64,000 nt of DNA from contig NZ_LT629770.1 in assembly GCF_900105335.1 (NCBI RefSeq), positions 2,294,001-2,358,000 of the forward strand, in the 5' to 3' direction. This DNA comes from Microbacterium paraoxydans. Its GTDB lineage: Bacteria; Actinomycetota; Actinomycetes; Actinomycetales; Microbacteriaceae. The notes under the pieces are model-generated. The model was not told the origin of the DNA, made no database searches, and saw only the letters and a program-made list of their open reading frames with translations. The number at the start of each line of letters is the position of its first letter. Position 1 is the stretch's first letter. The translations under genes were made by a program, and so were the position numbers. Below, piece after piece: positions 14,201-20,432 of the stretch.

Positions 14201-15588
14201 CACTCGTCCTCTTCGTAGGTGCGTAGCCGGCGGCGATGCGGAGGTGCCGCGACGTCGCGTGGCTCGTCGCGGGTGACGGCGGTGAGGATGCGGTCGTTGA
14301 TGGTGTGTCGGAGTGCGCGGCGGCGGGCTCGGCGGGCGGTTTCGATGTCGCGGAGGCTGAGGCGGAGATTGGGGTGGGCTTCGTCGACGGCGATGCAGAC
14401 GAATGTGTCGCGGTCGTACACGCGGATCTCGGAGATGTCGCGCGGGTCGTAGCGGATTGTGATCGTGTGCCCGACGAAGGGGGCGAGTGTCGGAGCGAGG
14501 TAGCGCTGGCCCTGGAAGTGAATGCCGTCGCGCTGCACGACCCGGTTCTTGGGGACCGTGAGCAGGAGGCCGTCGAGTTGTTCCAGACTGTCGGGCATTC
14601 GCGGAAGCCAGCCGTTCGCGACCCACGCGTCCCGAGGCGATACTCCGAGCTCCCGGTGCGGGCGTGCGTTGTACATCCCGATGAACCCGCCGATCGCCTG
14701 GTCGAGGGCGGCCAGATCTAGAGCGGGGTGAGGATTCCTGTCGCCTGGTCTGAGGTGCCCGGGGAGAGTGGAGAGAAGCTCTGTGTTGATGGTGCGGAAG
14801 AAGCGTTCGATCTTGCCGCGGCCTTGGGGCCGAGCCACGGTGGAGTGGATGATCCGGATGCGCAGCTCGATGGCGGTGCGTTCGAGGTGATGGCTGGTAA
14901 AGTCGGAGCCGTGGTCGACGTGGAGCACGTCGGGTATTCCACACATGGCCCACGCGGGGTCGGTCTTGCGCCAGATCGCCTGCCTGAGCGCGAGGGCCGT
15001 GTTCATCGCTGATGGTGCACCGGTGAAGACGGTGTATCCGCAGATCGCGCGTGAGTGGTCGTCGATCACGATCGTGAGCCAGGGTCGATCAGATTTGCCG
15101 CCTACGGCACTGGTGATGAGGATGTCGAGTTCGGTGTGATCGGCCTGCCAGATCTGGTTGGGCCCGTCGGCTCGGCGCCGGTATACGAGCTCGTATCGAT
15201 CGCGATACGCAATGGGTCCATCCAACGCGAGCGTTACCAGTGCCGGGTCGAGGGACTGCACGATATCTCTGACAGTGGCGTAGCTGGGCACCACCAGGCC
15301 TTGCCGCTCCGCTTCGGTACTCGCAAGGCGGTGCAGCGTCGCGATCGCTGGCCTCGGCCTGGTCAACGCGAGGTGCTCGATGAATCTGACCAATTCGCCC
15401 CCCGTGCGACGAATGCCGGCGTCGGCTCTCGGTTGAGGGTCGAGTGCAGTGATGCCGTGGTCTCGGTAGAGCTGGTGCCAGCGTTGGAGCGTACGCAGGC
15501 CAATCCCGGTTTCTCGGGAGAGAGCGGTGAGAGGTATCTGGTCCTCGACGTGTAGTCGAAGAATTCGCCACCGCTCCCCGCCGCTCAT
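14200..15588 (-). CDS. tniA: TniA-type DDE transposase
   Basis: A 462-residue transposase. The N-terminal helix-turn-helix (ETGIGLRTLQRWHQLY) precedes a retroviral-integrase-like core with IWQADHTELD, LHVDHGSDFTS and QGRGKIERFF, which supply the D, D and E residues. A C-terminal Mu-type domain follows. The MSGGERWR start is preferred because it matches the usual beginning; upstream codons overlap the resolvase gene end. It should act together with TniB to insert the element. Confidence 0.9.
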   Translation of the reverse strand: MSGGERWRILRLHVEDQIPLTALSRETGIGLRTLQRWHQLYRDHGITALDPQPRADAGIRRTGGELVRFIEHLALTRPRPAIATLHRLASTEAERQGLVVPSYATVRDIVQSLDPALVTLALDGPIAYRDRYELVYRRRADGPNQIWQADHTELDILITSAVGGKSDRPWLTIVIDDHSRAICGYTVFTGAPSAMNTALALRQAIWRKTDPAWAMCGIPDVLHVDHGSDFTSHHLERTAIELRIRIIHSTVARPQGRGKIERFFRTINTELLSTLPGHLRPGDRNPHPALDLAALDQAIGGFIGMYNARPHRELGVSPRDAWVANGWLPRMPDSLEQLDGLLLTVPKNRVVQRDGIHFQGQRYLAPTLAPFVGHTITIRYDPRDISEIRVYDRDTFVCIAVDEAHPNLRLSLRDIETARRARRRALRHTINDRILTAVTRDEPRDVAAPPHRRRLRTYEEDE

Positions 15589-15595
15589 CACATCG

Positions 15596-16192
15596 CTAGA
15601 TGGTGATGCTCTCGCGGCTGGCGAGGGCTTGCTGGTGGCGGTAGAGCGTGGCGCGACTCCACCCGACGAGCCGTGCTGCATCTTCGGCGGTGCGACCTTT
15701 CGCTCGGGCGTCGGCGGCGATCGCGAGCTTGTCGGCGATTACCGCTGGGTCCGAGAGTGGACGACCGAAGCGAGTGCCGCTCTGCCTGGCGGCGGCGATC
15801 CCAGCATTTACCCGCTCGACAATCAGTTCACGCTCGTACTCCGCGAGCGTGGCGAGCATGTTCAGCATCAACCGGCCCGTCGATGTCGCTGGATCTATCC
15901 CATCCGAGACAGAACGCACATGGATGCCCCGCTCGCGCAGCAGGTTTACGGTGTTCAGCACGTCGATGAGGGAGCGGCCGAGGCGGTCCACGCGCCAGAC
16001 GACGACGGTGTCACCGGCTTCTGCGTGCTCGAGGAGTTTTTTCATCCCACGACGCTCGATCGCGGTCTTGCTCCCGGAGGTGACATCGGCGAACACGTCG
16101 CGCTTCTGAACACCAGCGGCGACGAGTGCGTCGAGCTGCAGCTGCGCATCCTGGCTCGATGTGCTCACGCGGGTGTATCCAAGAAGTCTCAC
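15596..16192 (-). CDS. Serine resolvase/invertase
   Basis: A 198-residue small serine recombinase. The catalytic Ser is in LGYTRVSTSSQD, with VWRVDRLGRSL and LATLAEYERELIVER further along and a C-terminal Hin-type helix-turn-helix (EDAARLVGWSRATLYRHQ). It should resolve transposition cointegrates. The start is placed at the GTG before RLLGYTRVST because the family begins there; a GTG at 16240 would add 16 residues but lies in a repeat that looks like the res region. Confidence 0.88.
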   Translation of the reverse strand: MRLLGYTRVSTSSQDAQLQLDALVAAGVQKRDVFADVTSGSKTAIERRGMKKLLEHAEAGDTVVVWRVDRLGRSLIDVLNTVNLLRERGIHVRSVSDGIDPATSTGRLMLNMLATLAEYERELIVERVNAGIAAARQSGTRFGRPLSDPAVIADKLAIAADARAKGRTAEDAARLVGWSRATLYRHQQALASRESITI

Positions 16193-16232
16193 TCGGCCAT
16201 TGTGCCTCACAAACCCCGCCGCGTCATCGCGC

Positions 16233-16349
16233 TGAGACACTTTCCGGTGAGACGCATTGTTGAGACAGACGCTGACCGAGGATCACACGGATCAGCGATC
16301 ACACAGCCGGGATCCGGCCGATGTCTCGAAAAGCTGTAGCTTTTCGAGA
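16233..16349. promoter_or_regulatory. Candidate res region of the transposon
   Basis: Three TGAGAC motifs (16233, 16248, 16261) spaced 15 and 13 bp, then a 12-bp inverted repeat around a GT centre (TCTCGAAAAGCT, 16324-16335, and its complement at 16338-16349), fill the gap between the resolvase and merR genes. Resolvases act on such multi-site regions next to their own gene. The large palindrome could instead be the terminator of merR, but no T-run follows. Confidence 0.5.
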
Positions 16350-16377
16350 TGCCCTGCTGGTGCGTACAACGACGGGT

Positions 16378-16782
16378 TTACGGTAGCAGCCGCGGGATGA
16401 CGTTGCAGATGCTGCGCTCCGAGCACGTCGCTGGGTCGACGGCCGAACTGGTGGTGAGCATGTCGACGAGTTCTGTTTCGAGACGGGCGAGTTCTTGTTG
16501 ACGGACCCTGACTTCATTGAGTTTGCCATCGAGCAGCGAGTGCACGTGCGAGCAGGGCGCCTGCCCGTCTTCCCGGAGAGTGAGGACTCCGGCGATGTCG
16601 GCCAGCGTCAATCCGGCAGATTGAGCGGCGCGAATGAATCCGACGCGGGAAGCGACCTCATCGTCATAGACCCGGTATCCATTGCTTTGTCGACTCGGTG
16701 CAGAAAGTAGCCCTTCGCGTTCGTAGAAACGAAGGGTCTGGGTGCTGACTCCCGTGGTGGCGGCGAGGTCTCCAATGCGCAT
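16378..16782 (-). CDS. MerR-family metal-type regulator
   Basis: A 134-residue MerR protein. The N-terminal winged helix is intact (RIGDLAATTGVSTQTLRFYE). The effector region has Cys77 (APCSHV), Cys120 and Cys126 (ATCSERSIC). Three Cys in such positions fit mercury- or soft-metal-sensing MerR proteins, but the last pair is separated by five residues, shorter than the eight in classical MerR. It is divergent from the DF and flavoprotein genes, which it probably activates. Confidence 0.85.
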   Translation of the reverse strand: MRIGDLAATTGVSTQTLRFYEREGLLSAPSRQSNGYRVYDDEVASRVGFIRAAQSAGLTLADIAGVLTLREDGQAPCSHVHSLLDGKLNEVRVRQQELARLETELVDMLTTSSAVDPATCSERSICNVIPRLLP

Positions 16783-16798
16783 ACCCCCATTTCACCAC

Positions 16799-16830
16799 TT
16801 GACCTTGTACCGGGCTGCAACGTTTACGGT
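16799..16830 (+). promoter_or_regulatory. MerR-type promoter of the cargo genes
   Basis: TTGACC (16799-16804) and TACGGT (16825-16830) are separated by 20 bases, the elongated spacing typical of MerR-activated promoters. The spacer contains a TTG/CAA-bounded imperfect dyad. The DF gene begins seven bases beyond, so the mRNA may be leaderless. Confidence 0.55.
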
Positions 16831-16836
16831 CGATGC

Positions 16837-17151
16837 ATGCAGATCACGTTGCAGTACTTCGATGGGTGCCCGAACTGGGAGACGGCCGCGGATCGCCTCA
16901 CGGTGATCGCCGCGGAACGATCCGACGTCACGGTGAGCCGGCAGCTCATCGAGACGCAGGAGGAAGCGGAAGCTCTCGACTTCCGCGGGTCCCCGACTCT
17001 CCTGGCCGACGGTGTGCCGCTGTTTCCCGCGCCAGAAGCTCCGCCCGGCCTGTCGTGCCGGGTGTATTTGACACCGGCAGGTCTTGCCGGGTCGCCCACG
17101 ACAGAGCAGATCCGGGACGCCATCAGGACCGTCGAAGCGGGTATCCGGTGA
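16837..17151 (+). CDS. DF-family thioredoxin-like protein, transposon copy
   Basis: A 104-residue thioredoxin-fold protein with YFDGCPNW (Cys about 11), GSPTLLADG and the second Cys in GLSCRVYLTPAGLAG. It closely parallels the protein encoded at 12913-13224 just outside the element. It overlaps the next gene (GTGA), so protein and flavoprotein are made together. A redox carrier or thiol-metal transfer partner of the reductase is a plausible but unproven role. No ribosome-binding site is visible before the ATG. Confidence 0.78.
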   Translation: MQITLQYFDGCPNWETAADRLTVIAAERSDVTVSRQLIETQEEAEALDFRGSPTLLADGVPLFPAPEAPPGLSCRVYLTPAGLAGSPTTEQIRDAIRTVEAGIR

Positions 17152-18497
17152 GTGACGCGTTCGATCTGCTGGTCATCGGTGCAGGCATGGCGGGCACGTC
17201 CGCTGCGAACAAGTGTGCGGCGCAGGGCTGGCGGGTCGGGATTGTCGACGCGTTGCCCTACGGCGGTACCTGCGCGCTCCGGGGATGCGACCCGAAAAAG
17301 ATCCTCCGCCGCGGCGCCGAAATCGTCGATGCCGCCCGGCTGATGAACGACACCGGCATTACAGAAGGCGGCCTCCGTGTCGACTGGCCGGCCCTGATGC
17401 GGCGCAAGCGCGGCTTCACCGACGGTGTCCCGAAAGGCATGGAAGACGAACTCACCGGCAACGGTGCCACCACTTTTCACGGCCACGCCGAGTTCACTGG
17501 CCCGAACACCCTCACCATCGATGGCACTACCCACCACGCCGACCGCTTCCTCATCGCCACCGGGGCCACCCCGAGGCCGTTGACGTTCCCCGGTGCGGCA
17601 CACCTCATCGACAGCACCCAATTCCTCGACCTCGATGCTCTACCGCAGCGGATCGTGTTCATCGGCGGCGGCTTCATCTCGTTCGAGTTCGCGCACATCG
17701 CCGCCCGCGCCGGCGCGCAGTGCACGATCATCGACCACGGCCCGCGACCCCTGCGCGAGTTCGACCCCGACCTGGTGGAGTTGCTGACCTCCCGCACCGA
17801 GCAAGCCGGCATCCACGTCTACCGAAACACCAACGTCACCGCCATCGAGGCCGCCCCCGCCGGGTTCCAGATCAGCATCAACACCCACGGCACGACCACC
17901 CGTCTTGACGCGGACCTCGTCGTTCATGGAGCAGGTCGCGTCCCCGCCCTCGATGGCCTCCATTTGGACGCTGCCGGTATTGCCGGCAGCCTACGTGGAG
18001 TCACCGTCGCCGGGCACCTGCAAAGCACCACCAACCCCGCCGTCTATGCCGCAGGAGACGCCGCCGACACCGCGGGACGTCCCCTGACTCCGGTGGCCGT
18101 GTTTGAGGGGAAAGTCGCCGCGTCGAACATGCTCAAAGGAACCACCACAGCACCCGACTACACCGGGGTCCCCACGACCGTGTTCACCATCCCGGAGCTG
18201 AACCGGGTCGGCCTCCTCGAAGAAGAAGCCGCCACAAGCCACAACACCGCCGTTCGCTTCACTGACACCAGCAACTGGTACTCCACCTACCGGGTCGCCG
18301 AAACCACCGCCGCCGCGAAGATCATCATCGATACCGACACCGATCAGATCCTTGGCGCGCACCTGCTCGGCCCCGGCTACTCCGAACTGATCAACACCTT
18401 CGGCATCGCCATCAAACTGGGTCTCACCACCCGGCAACTCAAATCCACCACCGCCACCTACCCCTCCCTCGGCTCCGACCTCGGCTCCCTACTCTGA
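17148..18497 (+). CDS. FAD-dependent disulfide oxidoreductase (MerA-like family)
   Basis: A 449-residue pyridine-nucleotide disulfide oxidoreductase. It has an FAD site (LLVIGAGMAGTSAANK), a redox pair in GGTCALRGCDPKKIL, an NAD(P) site (VFIGGGFISFEFA) and a second FAD motif (YAAGDAAD). The C-terminal interface reads TATYPSLGSDLGSLL. True mercuric reductases have GTCVNVGCVPSK and a C-terminal Cys-Cys pair; neither is present. The substrate is therefore uncertain: mercury, another soft metal or a low-molecular thiol disulfide are candidates. The GTG start overlaps the DF gene. Confidence 0.85.
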   Translation: MSDAFDLLVIGAGMAGTSAANKCAAQGWRVGIVDALPYGGTCALRGCDPKKILRRGAEIVDAARLMNDTGITEGGLRVDWPALMRRKRGFTDGVPKGMEDELTGNGATTFHGHAEFTGPNTLTIDGTTHHADRFLIATGATPRPLTFPGAAHLIDSTQFLDLDALPQRIVFIGGGFISFEFAHIAARAGAQCTIIDHGPRPLREFDPDLVELLTSRTEQAGIHVYRNTNVTAIEAAPAGFQISINTHGTTTRLDADLVVHGAGRVPALDGLHLDAAGIAGSLRGVTVAGHLQSTTNPAVYAAGDAADTAGRPLTPVAVFEGKVAASNMLKGTTTAPDYTGVPTTVFTIPELNRVGLLEEEAATSHNTAVRFTDTSNWYSTYRVAETTAAAKIIIDTDTDQILGAHLLGPGYSELINTFGIAIKLGLTTRQLKSTTATYPSLGSDLGSLL

Positions 18498-18556
18498 CCA
18501 ACTAACACACAGAGCCGACTACCTCTGCTTTCCGTCAGTCGCCGGCCAGCCACACC

Positions 18557-18604
18557 CGTCACTAAGCGATCACAAAACACCGCCAAAAAGCGACAATGTC
18601 CACA
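18557..18604 (-). repeat. Right terminal inverted repeat
   Basis: Complementary to the left repeat over 48 bp, with the best block GGCGGTGTT, T/C, TGTGATCGCTT. It ends with TCCACA at the duplicated target. Confidence 0.8.
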
Positions 18605-18612
18605 CGTCGCCC
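18605..18612. repeat. Target-site duplication, right copy
   Basis: CGTCGCCC, identical to 13335-13342. Confidence 0.85.
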
Positions 18613-18826
18613 CGCCGTAACCCCCTGCCGAAACGTTAGGGCGCCGAAACGGGTGGTGTATGGGTTTCGGCGCAGGTTCTGCCGACCGCCAACCATCCGT
18701 ATTCGGGGTCTGGATGTGCGCGCGTTTTGACCGTCGTCCTGCATGAGTCGGCCTGACGATCTGACTTTCCTCGCGACCGCAGCTGGCTTCATTGCCACTC
18801 CGAAGGGAGGCGGCCCCCAGCACTCT

Positions 18827-18896
18827 GCTTTAGATCGGACTCAGTCCGGCTCAGCCTCGGGTAGTCCGATGTAAAGCATCTAGTCCGATCTAAAGC
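18827..18896. repeat. 15-bp inverted repeat with an extra direct copy
   Basis: GCTTTAGATCGGACT (18827-18841) is exactly complementary to AGTCCGATCTAAAGC (18882-18896), and AGTCCGATGTAAAGC (18863-18877) repeats the latter with one change. The cluster ends 20 bp upstream of the -35 box of the ArsR gene, so it may be a regulator-binding array; the ends of a tiny inserted element are an alternative. Confidence 0.7.
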
Positions 18897-18916
18897 CGCA
18901 AGTCACAGAAAAACTC

Positions 18917-18960
18917 TTGACACGATCCGGGCCCAGGTCTAACGTACAACCAAATGGTTG
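18917..18960 (+). promoter_or_regulatory. Leaderless arsR promoter and operator
   Basis: TTGACA (18917-18922) and TAACGT (18940-18945) are 17 bp apart. The ATG at 18954 follows eight bases after the -10 box, so the mRNA should be leaderless. CAACCA and TGGTTG arms (18947-18960) flank and overlap the start codon and would place a bound repressor on the transcription start. Confidence 0.7.
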
Positions 18961-19358
18961 CACAAACGGAGTTGAGCGAAGCGGAGGTCGACCGTGTGTT
19001 CCACGCACTGGCGACGTCGACCCGGCGGGACATCCTGCGCCGGACGATCGAGCGGGAGCAGTCCGTCTCGACCCTCGCCTCCGAGTACGAGATGTCGTTC
19101 GCCGCGGTCCAGAAGCACGTGGCCGTGCTGGAGGCGGCGAACCTCATCGTCAAGCGCGCCGAGGGACGCGAGCGGCTCGTCCGCGCGAACCCCGAGATGA
19201 TCGCCCGCGCCAGGGCGCTCCTCGCCCGATACGAAGAGCTGTGGCGGTCGCGCATCGCCCGGCTCGACGATCTCCTGGCCGAGCCGTCCCCGCCCGCGGG
19301 GAAGCCGGCCTCCACCGACCCCACCAGCAGTCAACGCAACGAATCGCAAGGAGACTGA
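18954..19358 (+). CDS. ArsR-family regulator paired with AHSA1 protein
   Basis: A 134-residue winged-helix regulator (DRVFHALATSTRRDILRRTI, STLASEYEMSFAAVQKHVAVLE). There are no cysteines, so it is not a classical metal sensor. This type is typically encoded just before AHSA1/SRPBCC genes and represses the pair. The C-terminal 30 residues are polar and disordered. It is separated from the next gene by one base, so the two are one operon. A candidate operator overlaps its own start codon. Confidence 0.85.
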   Translation: MVAQTELSEAEVDRVFHALATSTRRDILRRTIEREQSVSTLASEYEMSFAAVQKHVAVLEAANLIVKRAEGRERLVRANPEMIARARALLARYEELWRSRIARLDDLLAEPSPPAGKPASTDPTSSQRNESQGD

Positions 19359-19359
19359 C

Positions 19360-20337
19360 ATGCCTGTCACGGACATCATCACGGATGCCAAGAACCTCAC
19401 CATGACCGTCGTCGCCGACCTCGCCGCGCCCGTCGAGCGCGTCTGGGCCGCCTACACCGACCCGCAGCAGCTCGAGCGGTTCTGGGGCCCTCCCGGCTGG
19501 CCGGCCACCTTCTCCCGGTGGGACCACACCGTCGGCGGCCGAGCCGTGTACACGATGAACGGCCCCCGCGGGGAGAAGGCGTCCGGCACCTGGGAGTTCC
19601 TGGAGATCGACGCGCCGCGCAGCTTCACGGTGCTCGACTCGTTCGCTGACGAGGACGGCACGCCGGACGCCAACCTCCCCTCCATGCGCATGACCTTCAC
19701 GTTCGAGCCGACGGCCGAGGGCACACGCATGGTCAACACGAGCCACTTCACGTCTGCCGAGGCGCTCGAGCAGGTCGTCGCGATGGGCGCCGTTGAGGGC
19801 ACCCGGATGGCCACGGCCCAGCTCGACGCCGTGTTGCAGGACCTCCGCGACTACGCGCAGGGCAAGGGCACCCGGGTGGAGCTGCTGGACGACACGCACG
19901 TGCGCATCACCCGGCTCGTCGAGGGTCCGCGCGAGCTGGTGTGGCGCGCCCACTTCGAGCCCGACCTCATCCGGCAGTGGATGCTCGGCCCGGACGGGTG
20001 GGAGATGACCGAGTGCGTGTCGGCGGCCGAGGTCGGCCAGTCGTACCGGAACTCCTGGGCGCCCGTGGGCGACACGGAGGGTGAGCCGTTCGGATTCGAG
20101 GGGGAGGCGCTGCTGATCGACGCCCCGAAGCGTGCCGTCACCACCGAGCGGATGCAGGGCATGCCGACCGAGACGCTCAACGACCTCAACCTCTACGAGG
20201 AGGACGGCGCGACCCTCGTCACGGTGCTCATCGAGTACCCGGACAAGGAGACGCGGGACATGATCCTCGCCACCGGCATGGCCGACGGCATGGAGGCCTC
20301 GTTCGCGCGACTGGAGCGGGAGCTGCTGTCCGTCTGA
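19360..20337 (+). CDS. Tandem AHSA1/SRPBCC protein
   Basis: A 325-residue cytosolic protein with two START-like AHSA1 domains: about 8-155 (PVERVWAAYTDPQQLERFWG, VGGRAVYTMNGP) and about 165-322 (GPRELVWRAHFEPDLIRQWM). The hydrophobic cavity of this fold binds small ligands or clients, but the ligand is unknown. AAGGAG precedes the ATG. It is followed by a strong hairpin, which probably ends the ArsR-AHSA1 transcript. Confidence 0.85.
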   Translation: MPVTDIITDAKNLTMTVVADLAAPVERVWAAYTDPQQLERFWGPPGWPATFSRWDHTVGGRAVYTMNGPRGEKASGTWEFLEIDAPRSFTVLDSFADEDGTPDANLPSMRMTFTFEPTAEGTRMVNTSHFTSAEALEQVVAMGAVEGTRMATAQLDAVLQDLRDYAQGKGTRVELLDDTHVRITRLVEGPRELVWRAHFEPDLIRQWMLGPDGWEMTECVSAAEVGQSYRNSWAPVGDTEGEPFGFEGEALLIDAPKRAVTTERMQGMPTETLNDLNLYEEDGATLVTVLIEYPDKETRDMILATGMADGMEASFARLERELLSV

Positions 20338-20350
20338 CACGCAGGCGCTC

Positions 20351-20395
20351 GCGCCGGAACAGGCGGTTCTCATCGAGAGCCGCCTGCTCCGGCGC
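20351..20395 (+). terminator. Hairpin terminator after the AHSA1 gene
   Basis: GCGCCGGA...CAGGCGG pairs with CCGCCTG...TCCGGCGC across small bulges, followed by TTCT. It lies 13 bp beyond the stop. Confidence 0.65.
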
Positions 20396-20432
20396 TTCTG
20401 CCTGTGCGAAAGCGGGATAAAGTGGCGGCACG

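Larger units (their letters stand above)
13343..18604. mobile_element. Tn5053/Tn402-like transposon with MerR-flavoprotein cargo
   Basis: The 5262-bp element begins TGTGGA and ends TCCACA, and is flanked by an identical 8-bp CGTCGCCC. Its 48-bp terminal repeats (13343-13390, 18557-18604) match strongly, including an 18-bp core of GGCGGTGTT, then T or C, then TGTGATCG. It encodes tniB, tniA and a serine resolvase on the minus strand, and a divergent MerR regulator with a DF protein and a flavin disulfide reductase. TniA/TniB elements normally give 5-bp duplications, so 8 bp is unusual. Confidence 0.85.
18498..18953. other. Transposon end and border of the accessory region
   Basis: No gene is supportable here. 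The stretch holds the right terminal repeat (18557-18604), the target duplication (18605-18612), a 10-bp inverted repeat GCGCCGAAAC/GTTTCGGCGC (18641-18650, 18664-18673), a cluster of AGTCCGATCTAAAGC motifs (18827-18896) and the promoter of the ArsR gene. Confidence 0.65.

Noticed and set aside
17148..18497. Calling the flavoprotein mercuric reductase (merA)
   Set aside because: The active-site context GTCALRGCDPKK differs from MerA and the C-terminal Cys pair is absent; a MerR neighbour alone is not enough.
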